Shown: positions 1 through 8,790, counted from the first letter of the stretch. The stretch is DNA of 64,000 nt from Actinoplanes teichomyceticus ATCC 31121 (GCF_003711105.1 NZ_CP023865.1:7671001-7735000); one strand, 5' to 3'. A program made the numbers and translations. Notes: generated from the sequence alone by a model not told the origin.

Positions 1-15
1 CCGCGGTAGGCCCGG

Positions 16-52
16 CCCGCGCCCCACCGATCTGCAGCCGGTGGGGCGCGGG
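16..52 (-). terminator. Hairpin after the GAF/kinase-like gene
   Basis: A perfect 14-bp inverted repeat (16-29 with 39-52, 9-base loop) lies 6 bases after the TGA of the gene at 58-1302. There is no clear T tract, as is common in high-GC actinobacteria. Terminator function is inferred. Confidence 0.6.
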
Positions 53-57
53 TCCGC

Positions 58-1302
58 TCAGGCCACCGCCAGGTCGCGGATCAGCTCGTCCGGCGTCATG
101 TCCGCGTACGGGAAGGCCACGTGCAGCGAGGTGCCGTCACCCGGACGGTCGGAGAGCGCCACCGTCGCGTGGTGGGCGTCCAGGATCCGCTTCGCCACGG
201 CCAGGCCACGGTCCGGGCCGGGCACGTCCGCCGGATTCGCGATCGCCCCGTAGTACAGGTGCGGGAACAGGTCGGGACGCATCCCGTCGGGCAGGTCCAT
301 GTCGTCCAGGTGCACGGTCGGGCCGGACTCCATGTCGGTGCCGACGCGTACCCGCCCGCCCTCCGGGGTGTACTTCACCGCGGCGAACAGCAGGTGAGTC
401 AGCACCTGTTCGAGCCGCACCGGGTCGGCGATGATCGGCAGCGCGGGCCCGCCGGCCTGGTTCAGGATCCAGATGTGCTTGCTGGCCGCGATCGGGCGGA
501 CCGCCTCGACCGCCCGCTGGGTCACCCGGGTCAGGTCCACCTGGCGCATGTGCAGGCTGTCGCCGCCCAGGCCGGCGTCGGCCATCGTGGTCAGGTGGTC
601 GATCAGCTCCCGGAAGCCACGCACGTGCGCGGCGGTGGCCCGGCCGACCAGATCGGCCAGCTCGGCGTCGTGGTAACCGGTGTGGCCCAGCTTCTCCAGG
701 TACGTCGACATCAGCCGCAGCGACGAGCGCAGTTCCCCGCCCACGAGACCGGCCAGGTCGTCCTTGCGGCGCTCCAGTTCCTGCAGCCGGGCGGTGGTGT
801 TGGCCAGCGCGTATCCGTACCGGCGCAGCTCCAGCTGGGCGGTGACCTGCCGGGCGAGCGCGCGCAGCGACTGCTGCTGGTCCATCGCCAATCGGCGCGG
901 CTCGCGGTCCATCACGCACAGCGTGCCCAGCGCGAAGCCGTCGGTGGTCAGCAGCGGCGCGCCCGCGTAGAACCGGATGCCGTCCGGGGCGGCGACCGCC
1001 GGGTTGTCGGCGAACCGTGGGTCCTGCCGCGCGTCCGGCACCATCAGCAGTTCGCGGCCGAGGATCGCGTGGGCGCAGAAGGACAGGTCCCGGGCCGTCT
1101 CGGCGACCTCCGAGCCGGTGGCGGCCTTGGCCCACTGCCGGTCCGCGTCGACCAGGCTGACCATGGCCAGGGGCGTCTCGCAGACGCCGGCGGCCAGCGC
1201 GACGATGTCGTCGAAGTCCTTCTCCGGTGGGCTGTCGAGGATGTCGAGCGAGTACAGCGCGGCCAGCCGCTCGATCTCGTTGTCGGGCAGGGGTGCTTTC
1301 AT
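58..1302 (-). CDS. GAF-domain protein with a degenerate histidine-kinase core
   Basis: A 414-residue protein with no signal peptide or membrane segment, so cytoplasmic. Residues about 30-160 form a GAF domain of the type seen in bacterial GAF sensor kinases (core LSFCAHAIL and YAGAPLLTTDG). Residues 165-245 resemble a dimerisation/phosphoacceptor helix pair and 255-395 a HATPase_c fold. The phosphoacceptor motif reads VGGELRSSL, with Gly189 where the His belongs. The N-box reads LLFAAVKYT, with Ala307 in place of the usual Asn, and the DxGxG loop is not recognisable. Histidine autophosphorylation is therefore unlikely; a ligand-sensing pseudokinase or scaffold fits better. The start was chosen at the ATG preceded by GGAGGTGA; upstream extensions lack a ribosome site. 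No response regulator is adjacent. Family assignment is good; the function is unknown. Confidence 0.85.
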   Translation of the reverse strand: MKAPLPDNEIERLAALYSLDILDSPPEKDFDDIVALAAGVCETPLAMVSLVDADRQWAKAATGSEVAETARDLSFCAHAILGRELLMVPDARQDPRFADNPAVAAPDGIRFYAGAPLLTTDGFALGTLCVMDREPRRLAMDQQQSLRALARQVTAQLELRRYGYALANTTARLQELERRKDDLAGLVGGELRSSLRLMSTYLEKLGHTGYHDAELADLVGRATAAHVRGFRELIDHLTTMADAGLGGDSLHMRQVDLTRVTQRAVEAVRPIAASKHIWILNQAGGPALPIIADPVRLEQVLTHLLFAAVKYTPEGGRVRVGTDMESGPTVHLDDMDLPDGMRPDLFPHLYYGAIANPADVPGPDRGLAVAKRILDAHHATVALSDRPGDGTSLHVAFPYADMTPDELIRDLAVA

Positions 1303-1338
1303 GGCGGTCACCTCCGAGACTCGCTCCAGAGGTATCAC

Positions 1339-1358
1339 GTGAAAGTAGCGACCTTCAC
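1339..1358. promoter_or_regulatory. Candidate operator, inverted GTGAA/TTCAC
   Basis: GTGAA-N10-TTCAC lies in the 142-bp gap between the divergent genes at 58-1302 and 1445-1960, 37 bases before the kinase-like start. Short arms make chance possible. A TATGCT box ends 8 bases before the ATG at 1445 and may drive the plus-strand gene. Confidence 0.3.
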
Positions 1359-1444
1359 ATATCTCCCAAATCCCGCGTGGGCCGGGTGTGACATCCGCGG
1401 TGTGCCGCTGATCACCTCGGCTGATCGCCGTATGCTTCGCGGCC

Positions 1445-1960
1445 ATGAACACCGACGAGTTCGCGTGCGGCATCTGCGGCTCGACACACAGCGGACCACC
1501 GTTGAGCTTCGCCGCCCCGGCCCCGGACTTCTGGCTGCCGGGGATGGCCGAGACCGAGGGTTGCCTGCTCGACTCCGACCTGTGCGTGATCAACGGGGAG
1601 CGGTTCTTCATCCGCGGCCTGATCGAACTCCCGGTCTGGGACAGCGGCGAGGTGTTCACCTACAGCATGTGGGTGTCGCTGAGCCGGCAGAACTTCACCC
1701 GGGCCGTCGACGTCTGGGAGCAGCCCGGCCGGGAGAACGAACCGCCGTACTTCGGCTGGCTCTCCAACGAGATCGCCGGCTACGAGCCCACCACGCTCAA
1801 CCTGAAAACCAACGTGCACACCCGCCCGGTCGGCCAGCCGCCCTACATCGAGCTGGAGCCCACCGGCCACCCCCTGGCGGTCGAGCAGCGGGCCGGCATC
1901 TTCCGCTCCCGGGTCGAGGAGATCGCCAGTTTCCACCTGCACCGCCTGCAGGCGCCCTGA
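1445..1960 (+). CDS. DUF2199 domain protein
   Basis: A 171-residue soluble protein beginning with a zinc-ribbon-like CGICG motif at residues 9-13 and matching the DUF2199 family in length and in the block around FWLPGMAETEGCLL and VWVSLSRQNF-like segments (here MWVSLSRQNFTRA). Members are typically single cytoplasmic proteins of unknown role. Transcribed away from the GAF gene. No Shine-Dalgarno sequence is obvious, but TATGCT sits 8 bases upstream of the ATG, so the mRNA may have almost no leader. No partner gene is apparent. Confidence 0.8.
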   Translation: MNTDEFACGICGSTHSGPPLSFAAPAPDFWLPGMAETEGCLLDSDLCVINGERFFIRGLIELPVWDSGEVFTYSMWVSLSRQNFTRAVDVWEQPGRENEPPYFGWLSNEIAGYEPTTLNLKTNVHTRPVGQPPYIELEPTGHPLAVEQRAGIFRSRVEEIASFHLHRLQAP

Positions 1961-2022
1961 CCTGCCCGACGATCGTGTCGCGGCGGCGCCCGTGCGGTCT
2001 CGCGGCCACCCGGGCTCACGAA

Positions 2023-2062
2023 AAAGGCCGTCGACCTGATACGTCACAGGTCGACGGCCTTT
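2023..2062 (-). terminator. Rho-independent terminator of tRNA-Ala
   Basis: A perfect 16-bp inverted repeat (2023-2038 and 2047-2062, 8-base loop) ends in five T residues when read on the minus strand, just after the tRNA 3' end. It also lies downstream of the plus-strand DUF2199 gene and could act in both directions. Confidence 0.85.
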
Positions 2063-2067
2063 CGATG

Positions 2068-2144
2068 TGGTGGAGCTGAGGGGATTTGAACCCCTGACCC
2101 CCTCGATGCGAACGAGGTGCGCTACCAGTCTGCGCCACAGCCCC
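2068..2144 (-). tRNA. tRNA-Ala (anticodon CGC)
   Basis: The minus strand folds as a complete cloverleaf: acceptor GGGGCTG paired with CAGCTCC (one G-U), a GCGC D stem, anticodon stem CCTCG/CGAGG around loop TTCGCAT, T stem AGGGG/CCCCT with loop TTCAAAT, discriminator A and an encoded CCA end. The anticodon CGC reads GCG, the alanine codon favoured at this GC content. A strong terminator follows. Confidence 0.95.
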
Positions 2145-2270
2145 TTACCGGTTTCTCGGTGACCCCGTCACCGTGGAACCTCCGAAAGGCTAACAGGTCC
2201 CCCGGCACCCTCGCGAACCACCCCTCCCCGGCGGCGGATCGAGACCCGCGAACGGGGCCCGCGACGCCGG

Positions 2271-3020
2271 TCAGGCCGTGTGGTGGCGGCCGCCCGCCTC
2301 GTACGCGCGCCCTCGCAGGCCACCGCGACGCCGGTAGGACACCGAGCCGCCGTTCGCGGCGACCGGCAGGTCGGACGGTTCCCGGTCGAGGCCCATCGCC
2401 GCGCGCCGGACCGCCTCCCGCTGGGCGGCCAGGCGACGCTGCGCCTCGCGCCGTGCCGCGGCGCGGCGGGCCTGCTCGCGGCGCACCTCGGCCTGCCTGG
2501 CGGCCAGCCAGGCCGCCTCGCGGGCCTGGACCCGGCGCCGCCGGCGGTCCACGATCGCGCGGTTGCGCAGGTGCACCAGGTAGACGCCGAGCAGCGCGCC
2601 GGTGACCGCGAAGCTGATCCAGAAGCCCGGGCCGACGGCGAGCACCCCGATCAGTTCGATGAGGTTGAGCAGCACCAGCGCGGCGAACACCCGGCGCCGG
2701 CGAACCACCGCGGGAGTTCCGCGCCGTTGCGGGTTGCGCCGGGGCGGGCGGCGGCCGGTGACCAGGCGCAGCCGGCGCTGCGGCGGGGCCTCGGGTTCAC
2801 CCGATGGGGCGGGAAGCGTAACCGTGACCCGCCGAGCGGGGTTGATCGGTCGGCGTCCGGGCACAGTACGTCGACGGCGCTGGCGCTGAAGCACCCGCGC
2901 CGTCGACGACGCCCGCTCCGCGGCGAGGCGCTCGGTGGCGTCGTACCGGCGGACGAGCGCCGGGGCGAGCGCGAGCAGCCCGGCCGCGGCGAGGACGGCG
3001 AGGAGCACCGAGGTCGGCAC
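2271..3020 (-). CDS. GlpR/SepX-type membrane divisome protein
   Basis: A 249-residue membrane protein: an N-terminal helix (about residues 3-20, VLLAVLAAAGLLALAPALV), a basic linker, two helices in the middle (about 107-150, around FAALVLLNLIELIGVLAVG), then a basic tail with Ala/Arg-rich coiled coil. This topology and its place as last gene of a galU-moeA-like-GNAT operon match the actinobacterial receptor called SepX in Streptomyces and GLPR in corynebacteria, known to bind the gephyrin-like Glp protein and act in septation. Three in-frame GTG codons are possible (3053, 3026, 3020); 3020 was chosen because AGGGG lies 5 bases upstream. The assignment rests on topology and synteny. Confidence 0.75.
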   Translation of the reverse strand: MPTSVLLAVLAAAGLLALAPALVRRYDATERLAAERASSTARVLQRQRRRRTVPGRRPINPARRVTVTLPAPSGEPEAPPQRRLRLVTGRRPPRRNPQRRGTPAVVRRRRVFAALVLLNLIELIGVLAVGPGFWISFAVTGALLGVYLVHLRNRAIVDRRRRRVQAREAAWLAARQAEVRREQARRAAARREAQRRLAAQREAVRRAAMGLDREPSDLPVAANGGSVSYRRRGGLRGRAYEAGGRHHTA

Positions 3021-3139
3021 CCTCACCCCTTTCGTTCCGCCACGACAGTTCACACGGAAAATGACACGACGAATGCGAGGTTACGGGCGGTAGCCGTGAT
3101 ATTTCGCGCGCCGCGCCGACGGCACTCGCGCTCTCAAGA

Positions 3140-3775
3140 TCATTTACTCGCGCGGACCCGTTTCCAGCGGGACAGCAGACCGCCCTCGGCGGCCACCTCC
3201 TCACTGGTCATGGCGTAGCCCAGATGGTCGCGCCAGCCACCGTCGATGTGCATGTAGCGCTGGTGGTACGCCTCCTCGCGGAACCCCAGCTTCTCCACCA
3301 CCCGGCGGCTCGGCCCGTTCTCCGGCCGGATGTTGACCTCGATGCGGTGCAGGCCACCCGGCCCGAACGCGTGGTCGACGGCGAGCGCCAGCGCGGTCGG
3401 GATCACCCCGCGGCCGGCCACCCGGTAGTCCACCCAGTAACCCGCGTACGCCGAGGCGAACGCCCGGCGCACGATGTTGCCCAGGTTCACGTGCCCGACC
3501 AGGCGTTCCCGGCCGCCCTCCAGCAGGCACACGGCGAACGGCATGCTGTCGCCGCGGCGGGCGGCACGTTTCATGTCGCGGTAGACGTACGCGTAGGCGC
3601 GGGTCGAGTTCATCTCCGCCCACGGCCCGGGCGGGGCCGACTCCCACGGCGACAGCCAGGCCTGATTGGCGATCCGCACCTCGGACCAGGCCCGCGCGTC
3701 ACGGCGCTTGTACGGCCGCAGCAACACCGGCCCGTCCGTCAGCACAGCCGGCCAGCCGGGGGTCGCCCCGAGCAT
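3140..3775 (-). CDS. GNAT acetyltransferase, RimJ/RimL-like
   Basis: A 211-residue protein with the RimJ-type GNAT fold: start LLRPYKRRDARAW, acetyl-CoA loop region around RVAGRGVIPTALALAVDHAF (residues about 119-138) and the closing motif IRPENGPSRRVVEKLGF. RimJ relatives acetylate protein N-termini; the substrate here cannot be read from sequence. It starts one base after the stop of the glp gene and precedes glpR, the order also found as Rv0993-Rv0996 in M. tuberculosis. The start at 3775 overlaps no upstream gene and aligns with family N-termini. Confidence 0.85.
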   Translation of the reverse strand: MLGATPGWPAVLTDGPVLLRPYKRRDARAWSEVRIANQAWLSPWESAPPGPWAEMNSTRAYAYVYRDMKRAARRGDSMPFAVCLLEGGRERLVGHVNLGNIVRRAFASAYAGYWVDYRVAGRGVIPTALALAVDHAFGPGGLHRIEVNIRPENGPSRRVVEKLGFREEAYHQRYMHIDGGWRDHLGYAMTSEEVAAEGGLLSRWKRVRASK

Positions 3776-5086
3776 TCATCGCCTCCGGTCGAGCAGCAAC
3801 ACGTCCACGGTCGAGCCGGCCGCCGCCGTGGTGACCCGCTCCCCGAGCACCAGCAGTCCGTTGGCCTCGGCCAAACCGGAGAGAGTGTACGGCCCACCGG
3901 CGAGCGGCTGCACAGTGTAACCACCACCGCGCCGCTCAGCGACGTGCGCCGGGCGGAACTCGCGCAGCCCACCGGGTGACGACACGGTCTCCAGCAGGTG
4001 CGCCTTGACGCTCGGCCGGAACACCGGCTCGGCCCCGGCCAGCAGCTGGATCGCCGGCCGGGCCAGCACCTCGAAGCCGATCAGCGCGGCGCCCGGCTCA
4101 CCCGGCAGGCACACCACCGGGACCTCCTCGCCACCGACCGTGCCGAAGCCGAGCGCGGTGCCCGGGCAGAGCGCGACATCGGTGAACTCCACGGTCCCGC
4201 GCCCGACGCCGGGGCGCGACAGCACCCGGCGCAACATGTCGCCGGGCCCGGTGCCGGTGCCACCGGTGGTGATGATCAGGTCGGCGCGCAGGGTCTGGTC
4301 CTCCAGCAGGCCGCGCAGCCCCTCCGGGTCGTCGTCGCAGATGCCGATCCGGTACGCCAGCGCCCCCGCCTCCACCGCGGCCGCGGTCAGCGCGTGCGAG
4401 TTGGCGTCCACCACCTGCCCGGGCTGGCTGGGCCGGCCCACGTCGACCAGCTCGTCCCCGGTGGCCACGACCACCACCCGCGGACTGGGCCGGACCAGCA
4501 CGTGCCCGATCCCGGCGGCGGCGAAGGTGGCCACCATCGGGGGCGTCACGTACGACCCGGCCGGGGCTAGCACCTGGCCGACCGCCAGCTCCTCACCGGC
4601 CCGGCGCACCCCGGAACCGCGTTTCGGGGCGTGCAGGATCTCCACCGCGGCCATGCCCTGGTCGGTCCAGTGCACCGGGACGACCACGTCGGCGCCGATC
4701 GGCAGCGGCGCGCCGGCGGCGACCGAGAAACAGGTGCCCGGGGTCAGCCGGACCGGCCGCCAGCTGGCCGCGCCGAGGTCGCCCACCACGTTCAGCCGGA
4801 CGCTTCGGGTGACGCTGTCGAACTGGCCGAAGGCCGGGTGCGCGCCGGGACGCCCGGCGCCGGCCAGGTCCTCCCACCGGGCCGCGTACCCGTCGATCGC
4901 GGCCTGGTCGAACGCCGGGAAGGGGTGCGGCGCGAACACGTCGGCCGCCAGCACGTTCCCGTGCGCCTGGGTCAGATCGAGGTCGAGCGGAGGCAGCGCC
5001 CGCAACCTGCGCAGCACGCTGCCCAGGTAGTCGGCGAGAGGCATCAGCTCGTTGGCGGCCGCCTCGGCATCGGCCGTAGCGGTCAT
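3776..5086 (-). CDS. glp: Gephyrin-like molybdotransferase (MoeA/Glp)
   Basis: A 436-residue MoeA/gephyrin-family protein with all four expected regions: N-terminal LADYLGSVL, the bridging region with AIDGYA (residues about 64-69), the MogA-like domain with VVVVATGDELVDVG and TTGGTGTGPGDM, and a C-terminal beta-barrel. MoeA inserts molybdate into adenylated molybdopterin. In Actinobacteria the copy beside glpR is reported to bind FtsZ and GLPR and act at the divisome, so a moonlighting or lost molybdotransferase role is possible. It overlaps galU by ATGA and is followed directly by the GNAT gene. Confidence 0.9.
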   Translation of the reverse strand: MTATADAEAAANELMPLADYLGSVLRRLRALPPLDLDLTQAHGNVLAADVFAPHPFPAFDQAAIDGYAARWEDLAGAGRPGAHPAFGQFDSVTRSVRLNVVGDLGAASWRPVRLTPGTCFSVAAGAPLPIGADVVVPVHWTDQGMAAVEILHAPKRGSGVRRAGEELAVGQVLAPAGSYVTPPMVATFAAAGIGHVLVRPSPRVVVVATGDELVDVGRPSQPGQVVDANSHALTAAAVEAGALAYRIGICDDDPEGLRGLLEDQTLRADLIITTGGTGTGPGDMLRRVLSRPGVGRGTVEFTDVALCPGTALGFGTVGGEEVPVVCLPGEPGAALIGFEVLARPAIQLLAGAEPVFRPSVKAHLLETVSSPGGLREFRPAHVAERRGGGYTVQPLAGGPYTLSGLAEANGLLVLGERVTTAAAGSTVDVLLLDRRR

Positions 5087-5994
5087 CCCTTCTGACCACC
5101 GACGAAGTCGGTGAGCCAGGCCCGGAACTCCTCGCCCAGATCCGGCCGCCGCACCGCCAGCTCGACGACCGCCTGCAGGTAGCCCAGCGGCATCCCGGTG
5201 TCGTAGCGGTGGCCTCGGTAGACGATGCCGTGCACCGGGGTGCCGTCGGCGAGCAGCGCCGCCATCGCGTCGGTGAGCTGGATCTCCCCGCCGCTGCCCG
5301 GCTTGGTGTCGGCGATCGCGTCGAAGATCTTGCCCGGCAGCACGTAGCGGCCGAGCACGGCCAGGTTGCTCGGCGCCTCGCTGGGCGCGGGCTTCTCGAC
5401 CAGCCCGGTCACCTCGACGATGTCCGCGCCGAGGTCCGACTCGCGCACCGAGGCGATCCCGTACCGCGCGGTCTCCTCCGGCTTGACCTCCATGAACGCG
5501 AGCACGATGCCGCCGGTTTGCGCCTGCAGGTCGAGCATCGCCGGCAGCAGCGGATTGTCCTCTTCGACGAACTCGTCGCCGAGCAGCACCGCGAACGGGT
5601 TGTCGCCGACGTGCGAGGCGGCGGTGCCGACCGCGTGGCCGAGCCCGAGCGGCTCGCCCTGCCGGCAGGTGTAGATGTCGGCGAGTTCACTGGTCCGGCG
5701 TACCGCGGCGAGCCGCTCGGTGTCGCCCTTCTCCTCCAGCCGCTGCTCCACATCGGGGCGGCGGTCGAAGTGGTCCACCATGGACGTCTTGCCGCGACCG
5801 GTCACCAGCAGCACGTCGGTGATCCCGGCCGCGGCGGCCTCCTCGACGATGTACTGCAGCACCGGGCGGTCCACCACCGGCAGGAGCTCCTTGGGTACGG
5901 CCTTGGTGGCCGGCAGGAAACGCGTGGCCAGACCAGCCGCCGGGATCACCGCTTTCACCGCGCGCCTGCTCGACCCTTGCGCGTTCGTTGTCAT
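5083..5994 (-). CDS. galU: UTP-glucose-1-phosphate uridylyltransferase
   Basis: A 303-residue GalU with the nucleotidyltransferase signature AVIPAAGLATRFLPATKAVPKE compressed at residues 15-36, the GDEFVEE metal/substrate motif and VEKPAP. It makes UDP-glucose from UTP and glucose-1-phosphate for glycans and trehalose. It is the first gene of the galU-glp-GNAT-glpR operon; the upstream 60 bases before the diguanylate cyclase stop probably carry the promoter. The start ATG lies six residues before the basic RRAVKAVIP block and agrees with family length. Confidence 0.95.
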   Translation of the reverse strand: MTTNAQGSSRRAVKAVIPAAGLATRFLPATKAVPKELLPVVDRPVLQYIVEEAAAAGITDVLLVTGRGKTSMVDHFDRRPDVEQRLEEKGDTERLAAVRRTSELADIYTCRQGEPLGLGHAVGTAASHVGDNPFAVLLGDEFVEEDNPLLPAMLDLQAQTGGIVLAFMEVKPEETARYGIASVRESDLGADIVEVTGLVEKPAPSEAPSNLAVLGRYVLPGKIFDAIADTKPGSGGEIQLTDAMAALLADGTPVHGIVYRGHRYDTGMPLGYLQAVVELAVRRPDLGEEFRAWLTDFVGGQKG

Positions 5995-6054
5995 CAGTCA
6001 CCGCACCTTCGCTGAATCGTGCCCGGCTGAGTAGCTCGAAAGCATGCCGCGAGA

Positions 6055-8709
6055 CTATCGGCCGGAACCGTGCCTCGGTGGTTGTGGCCCGCGACCGGCC
6101 GGAGCGGGATCGAAATTCCCCTCTGGCGCTCGGGCCGAAACGCGCTCCGCGAGGCGGTAGGTGTCGCGCCCGGCGTTCTTCGCCGCGTAGAGCGCCTCGT
6201 CCGCGGCATCGAGGACCTCCTGCGCGCTGTCGCCGTGCTCCGGGAAGACCGCGATGCCGATCGAGACGCTGATCGCGATCCGGTCGGCCAGTCCGGCACG
6301 CCGCGGCTCGACGTGCACCGGCCGGTCGCGGACCAGCGCGCCGAGGCGATCCGCCACGATCACCCCGCCGTACGCGTCGGTCTCCGGCAGCAGCACCACG
6401 AACTCCTCCCCGCCCTGGCGGAACGCCACGTCCACCTCGCGCAGCCCGACCCGGATCCGCCGGGCGAACTCGCCCAGCACCTGATCGCCCGCCGGGTGCC
6501 CGTACGTGTCGTTCACCTCCTTGAAGTGATCGAGGTCGAGCACCAGGACGGTGAGCATCCGGCCGAACCGGCTGGCCCGCTCCACCTCCCGGCGCAGCAC
6601 CTCGCGCAGATAACGGTAGTTCCACAGTCCGGTGAGCGGATCGGTCAGCGACAATCGCTGCGCCTCCTCGTGCACCCGCACGTTGTGCACCGCGACCCCG
6701 GCCTGCCCCGCGAAGGTACGGAGAGTTCGCAGGTCGGCGTCGTCGAAGCAGGGACTGCCGAGCCGGTCGTAGAGCGCCAGCACGCCGAGCGTGCCCGGTC
6801 CGGCCTCCGCGTCGGCGAGCAACACGTCACCCGACGGTGGCGCGCAGATCGGCACCGCGAGGTACGACTCGCAGGCCGGTTCGCCGGGCGCCGTGCCGGT
6901 GGAGCCGCGCAGCGGGGTGCCGGAGGCGGCGACCGCGCCGAGCACCCCGCGCCCCGGAATCAGCCGGCGCTGCGCCAGTTCCGCGGCCGGCAGATCCCAC
7001 TCGCCGGTCAGCCCGGCGCCGCACCGGGCGGCCAGCGTCCCGTCCGCCGGGTCGGCCAGCAGCACCAGACCGGCCCGCGCCCCGGTCGCGGTCATCGCGG
7101 TACGCAGGATCACCGGCAGGATCCGGTCCAGGTCATGGGTGCTGGACAGGGTGTCGCCGAGGATCGCCAGGTGCCGGCGCAGCTGGTCGCGGCTGGCGGT
7201 CAGCGCCTGCACGTACGACTGCAGCTCCCGGGTCATCCGGTTGAAGGTGCCGGCCAGGCGGCCCAGCTCGTCCGGGCGCGGGATCGGCACCCGGGTGTCC
7301 AGGTCGCCGTTCGCCACCCGGTCCGCGGCCCAGGCCAGGTCACCGAGCGGGCGGGTGGTGGAACGCGCCAGCCAGCGCGCGGCGAGCACCGCGGCGATCG
7401 CGGTGACCAGGACGATCAGCGGCAGAACGGCGTACCGGAAAGCGGGTTGGGCCGGACGCGCGCTGAGCGTGAGCGGCAACGGCTGGCCCGGCCCCGGATC
7501 GAGATGGCGGTTGGCGCCGGCCACCGGCGGCGCGACCGTACGCAACGCGACCGTGACCCCGCCGGCCGCCTCGCCGAGGCGATGCAGCAGGACCGCGTCG
7601 ACCCGATGGGCGGCCCGCACGGTGACATCCGCAGCCCGCGCGGAGGCGGCCAGCGCGGTGATCTGGAGGCCACCCGGGGCGGCGCAGTCCTGCCAGCCGG
7701 GCACCCCGGCCGGCGCCGCGCCGTCCGGCGCAGCCACGCCGCTGCGCCGCGGCGCGTGAGCCGGGGGCGCGGCCGCCTGCGGCACGCTGTCCGGTGGCGC
7801 CGCCCGCCGTCCCGCAACCTCCGGCGCAGCGTCCGGCGCCACCGCCTGTCGTCCGGCAGCGCCCGGCGCACCGTCCTGCGCCGCCGCCTGGCGCCCCACC
7901 GTCCCCGGTCCGCGCCCTTCTGGCGCCACGGCCCGTCGTCCGGCAGCGCCCGACGCACCATCCTGCGCCACCTCCCGACCGGCAGCACCCGACGCACCGT
8001 CACGGGCCACCTGGCGTCCGGCAGCGCCCGGCGCACCGTCACGGGCCACCTGGCGTCCGGCAGCGCCCGGCGCACCGTCCTGGGCCGCCGCCTCGCGTCC
8101 GGCAGCGCCCGGCGCACCATCCTGGGCCGCCGCCTGGCGTCTCACCGCTCCCGGTGCGCGGCCTTGTGGTGCCACGGCCTGCGAGGCGCTGCTCTGCGGC
8201 GTCGTGTCGTCCGCCGCCGCGCCGTTCCGGGGCCGCGCAGCCCCCGGCATCCCGGCATCCGGCGCAGCCGGGCCCGAGGCAGCGGGCCCCGGCGCTGCGG
8301 GCCCCGGCGCCGCGGGGTGCGGCGTGGCGGATGACGGCGCCGCGGGATTCGCCGCGGAGTGCGGCGCCGCGGGGTGCGGCGTGGCGGCCGTTCCCGGGCG
8401 GCTCACCGGGCCCGGCGGCTCCGGCCCCGTGATGCGGATGTCGGCGGCGAGGCCACGCGCGATCAGCTGTTCGGCGACCGCGGGCCGGGCGTCGGCGGGA
8501 ACCACCGCGACCGCGTCCGCGGCCGCCTGCAACTGCGCGCAGATCGCCCCGACCGCGGCCCGGACGGTCGTCGTGGCATGGTCGAGGCGCTCGTTGATCC
8601 GATCCCGGGTGACCGTGGCGACGGTCAACGCGACGAAGATGGACCCGAGCAGGACCGGACCCAGCACGACCACCAGGAAGGCGCTGGTGAGCCGGCCACG
8701 TAATGTCAC
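6055..8709 (-). CDS. Membrane diguanylate cyclase (HAMP-GAF-GGDEF)
   Basis: An 884-residue membrane protein predicted to make cyclic di-GMP. Helix 1 is residues 8-30; an extracytoplasmic region of about 395 residues follows; helix 2 is 426-445; then HAMP, a GAF domain (about 540-690) and a C-terminal GGDEF domain. The active site reads GGEEF and is preceded by REVD five residues earlier, an intact RxxD inhibitory site. The extracytoplasmic part contains an Ala/Gly/Pro-rich block with imperfect repeats such as QDGAPGAAGRQ (residues about 187-305). The start was set at the GTG preceded by GGGAGGA; longer starts lack a ribosome site. No phosphodiesterase domain is present. Confidence 0.9.
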   Translation of the reverse strand: MTLRGRLTSAFLVVVLGPVLLGSIFVALTVATVTRDRINERLDHATTTVRAAVGAICAQLQAAADAVAVVPADARPAVAEQLIARGLAADIRITGPEPPGPVSRPGTAATPHPAAPHSAANPAAPSSATPHPAAPGPAAPGPAASGPAAPDAGMPGAARPRNGAAADDTTPQSSASQAVAPQGRAPGAVRRQAAAQDGAPGAAGREAAAQDGAPGAAGRQVARDGAPGAAGRQVARDGASGAAGREVAQDGASGAAGRRAVAPEGRGPGTVGRQAAAQDGAPGAAGRQAVAPDAAPEVAGRRAAPPDSVPQAAAPPAHAPRRSGVAAPDGAAPAGVPGWQDCAAPGGLQITALAASARAADVTVRAAHRVDAVLLHRLGEAAGGVTVALRTVAPPVAGANRHLDPGPGQPLPLTLSARPAQPAFRYAVLPLIVLVTAIAAVLAARWLARSTTRPLGDLAWAADRVANGDLDTRVPIPRPDELGRLAGTFNRMTRELQSYVQALTASRDQLRRHLAILGDTLSSTHDLDRILPVILRTAMTATGARAGLVLLADPADGTLAARCGAGLTGEWDLPAAELAQRRLIPGRGVLGAVAASGTPLRGSTGTAPGEPACESYLAVPICAPPSGDVLLADAEAGPGTLGVLALYDRLGSPCFDDADLRTLRTFAGQAGVAVHNVRVHEEAQRLSLTDPLTGLWNYRYLREVLRREVERASRFGRMLTVLVLDLDHFKEVNDTYGHPAGDQVLGEFARRIRVGLREVDVAFRQGGEEFVVLLPETDAYGGVIVADRLGALVRDRPVHVEPRRAGLADRIAISVSIGIAVFPEHGDSAQEVLDAADEALYAAKNAGRDTYRLAERVSARAPEGNFDPAPAGRGPQPPRHGSGR
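7795..8151 (-). repeat. In-frame degenerate repeats in the cyclase sensor domain
   Basis: About nine imperfect copies, mostly 13-17 codons, of a unit centred on DGAPGAAGR(E/Q), keeping frame throughout. They encode a Pro/Ala/Gly-rich extracytoplasmic linker. Near-identical neighbouring copies suggest recent slippage or unequal exchange. Confidence 0.85.
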
Positions 8710-8790
8710 ACATCCTCCCGGGAGTGGCCCTCTTTGGAGCGATGCTGACATAGTGTGCACCGTTTGCCGCTTTTCAAAAGGGGGTGTTGC

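Noticed and set aside
121..2079. 652-codon plus-strand ORF
   Set aside because: It is antisense to the GAF/kinase-like gene and has Arg/Gly/Pro/His-rich low-complexity sequence, as expected of a shadow frame at high GC.
3776..5086. Molybdenum cofactor gene cluster
   Set aside because: No other moa/mog genes are near, and the galU-GNAT-glpR context favours the divisome-linked Glp.
6070..8334. 754-codon plus-strand ORF
   Set aside because: Antisense to the diguanylate cyclase; composition is shadow-like and no domain is recognisable.
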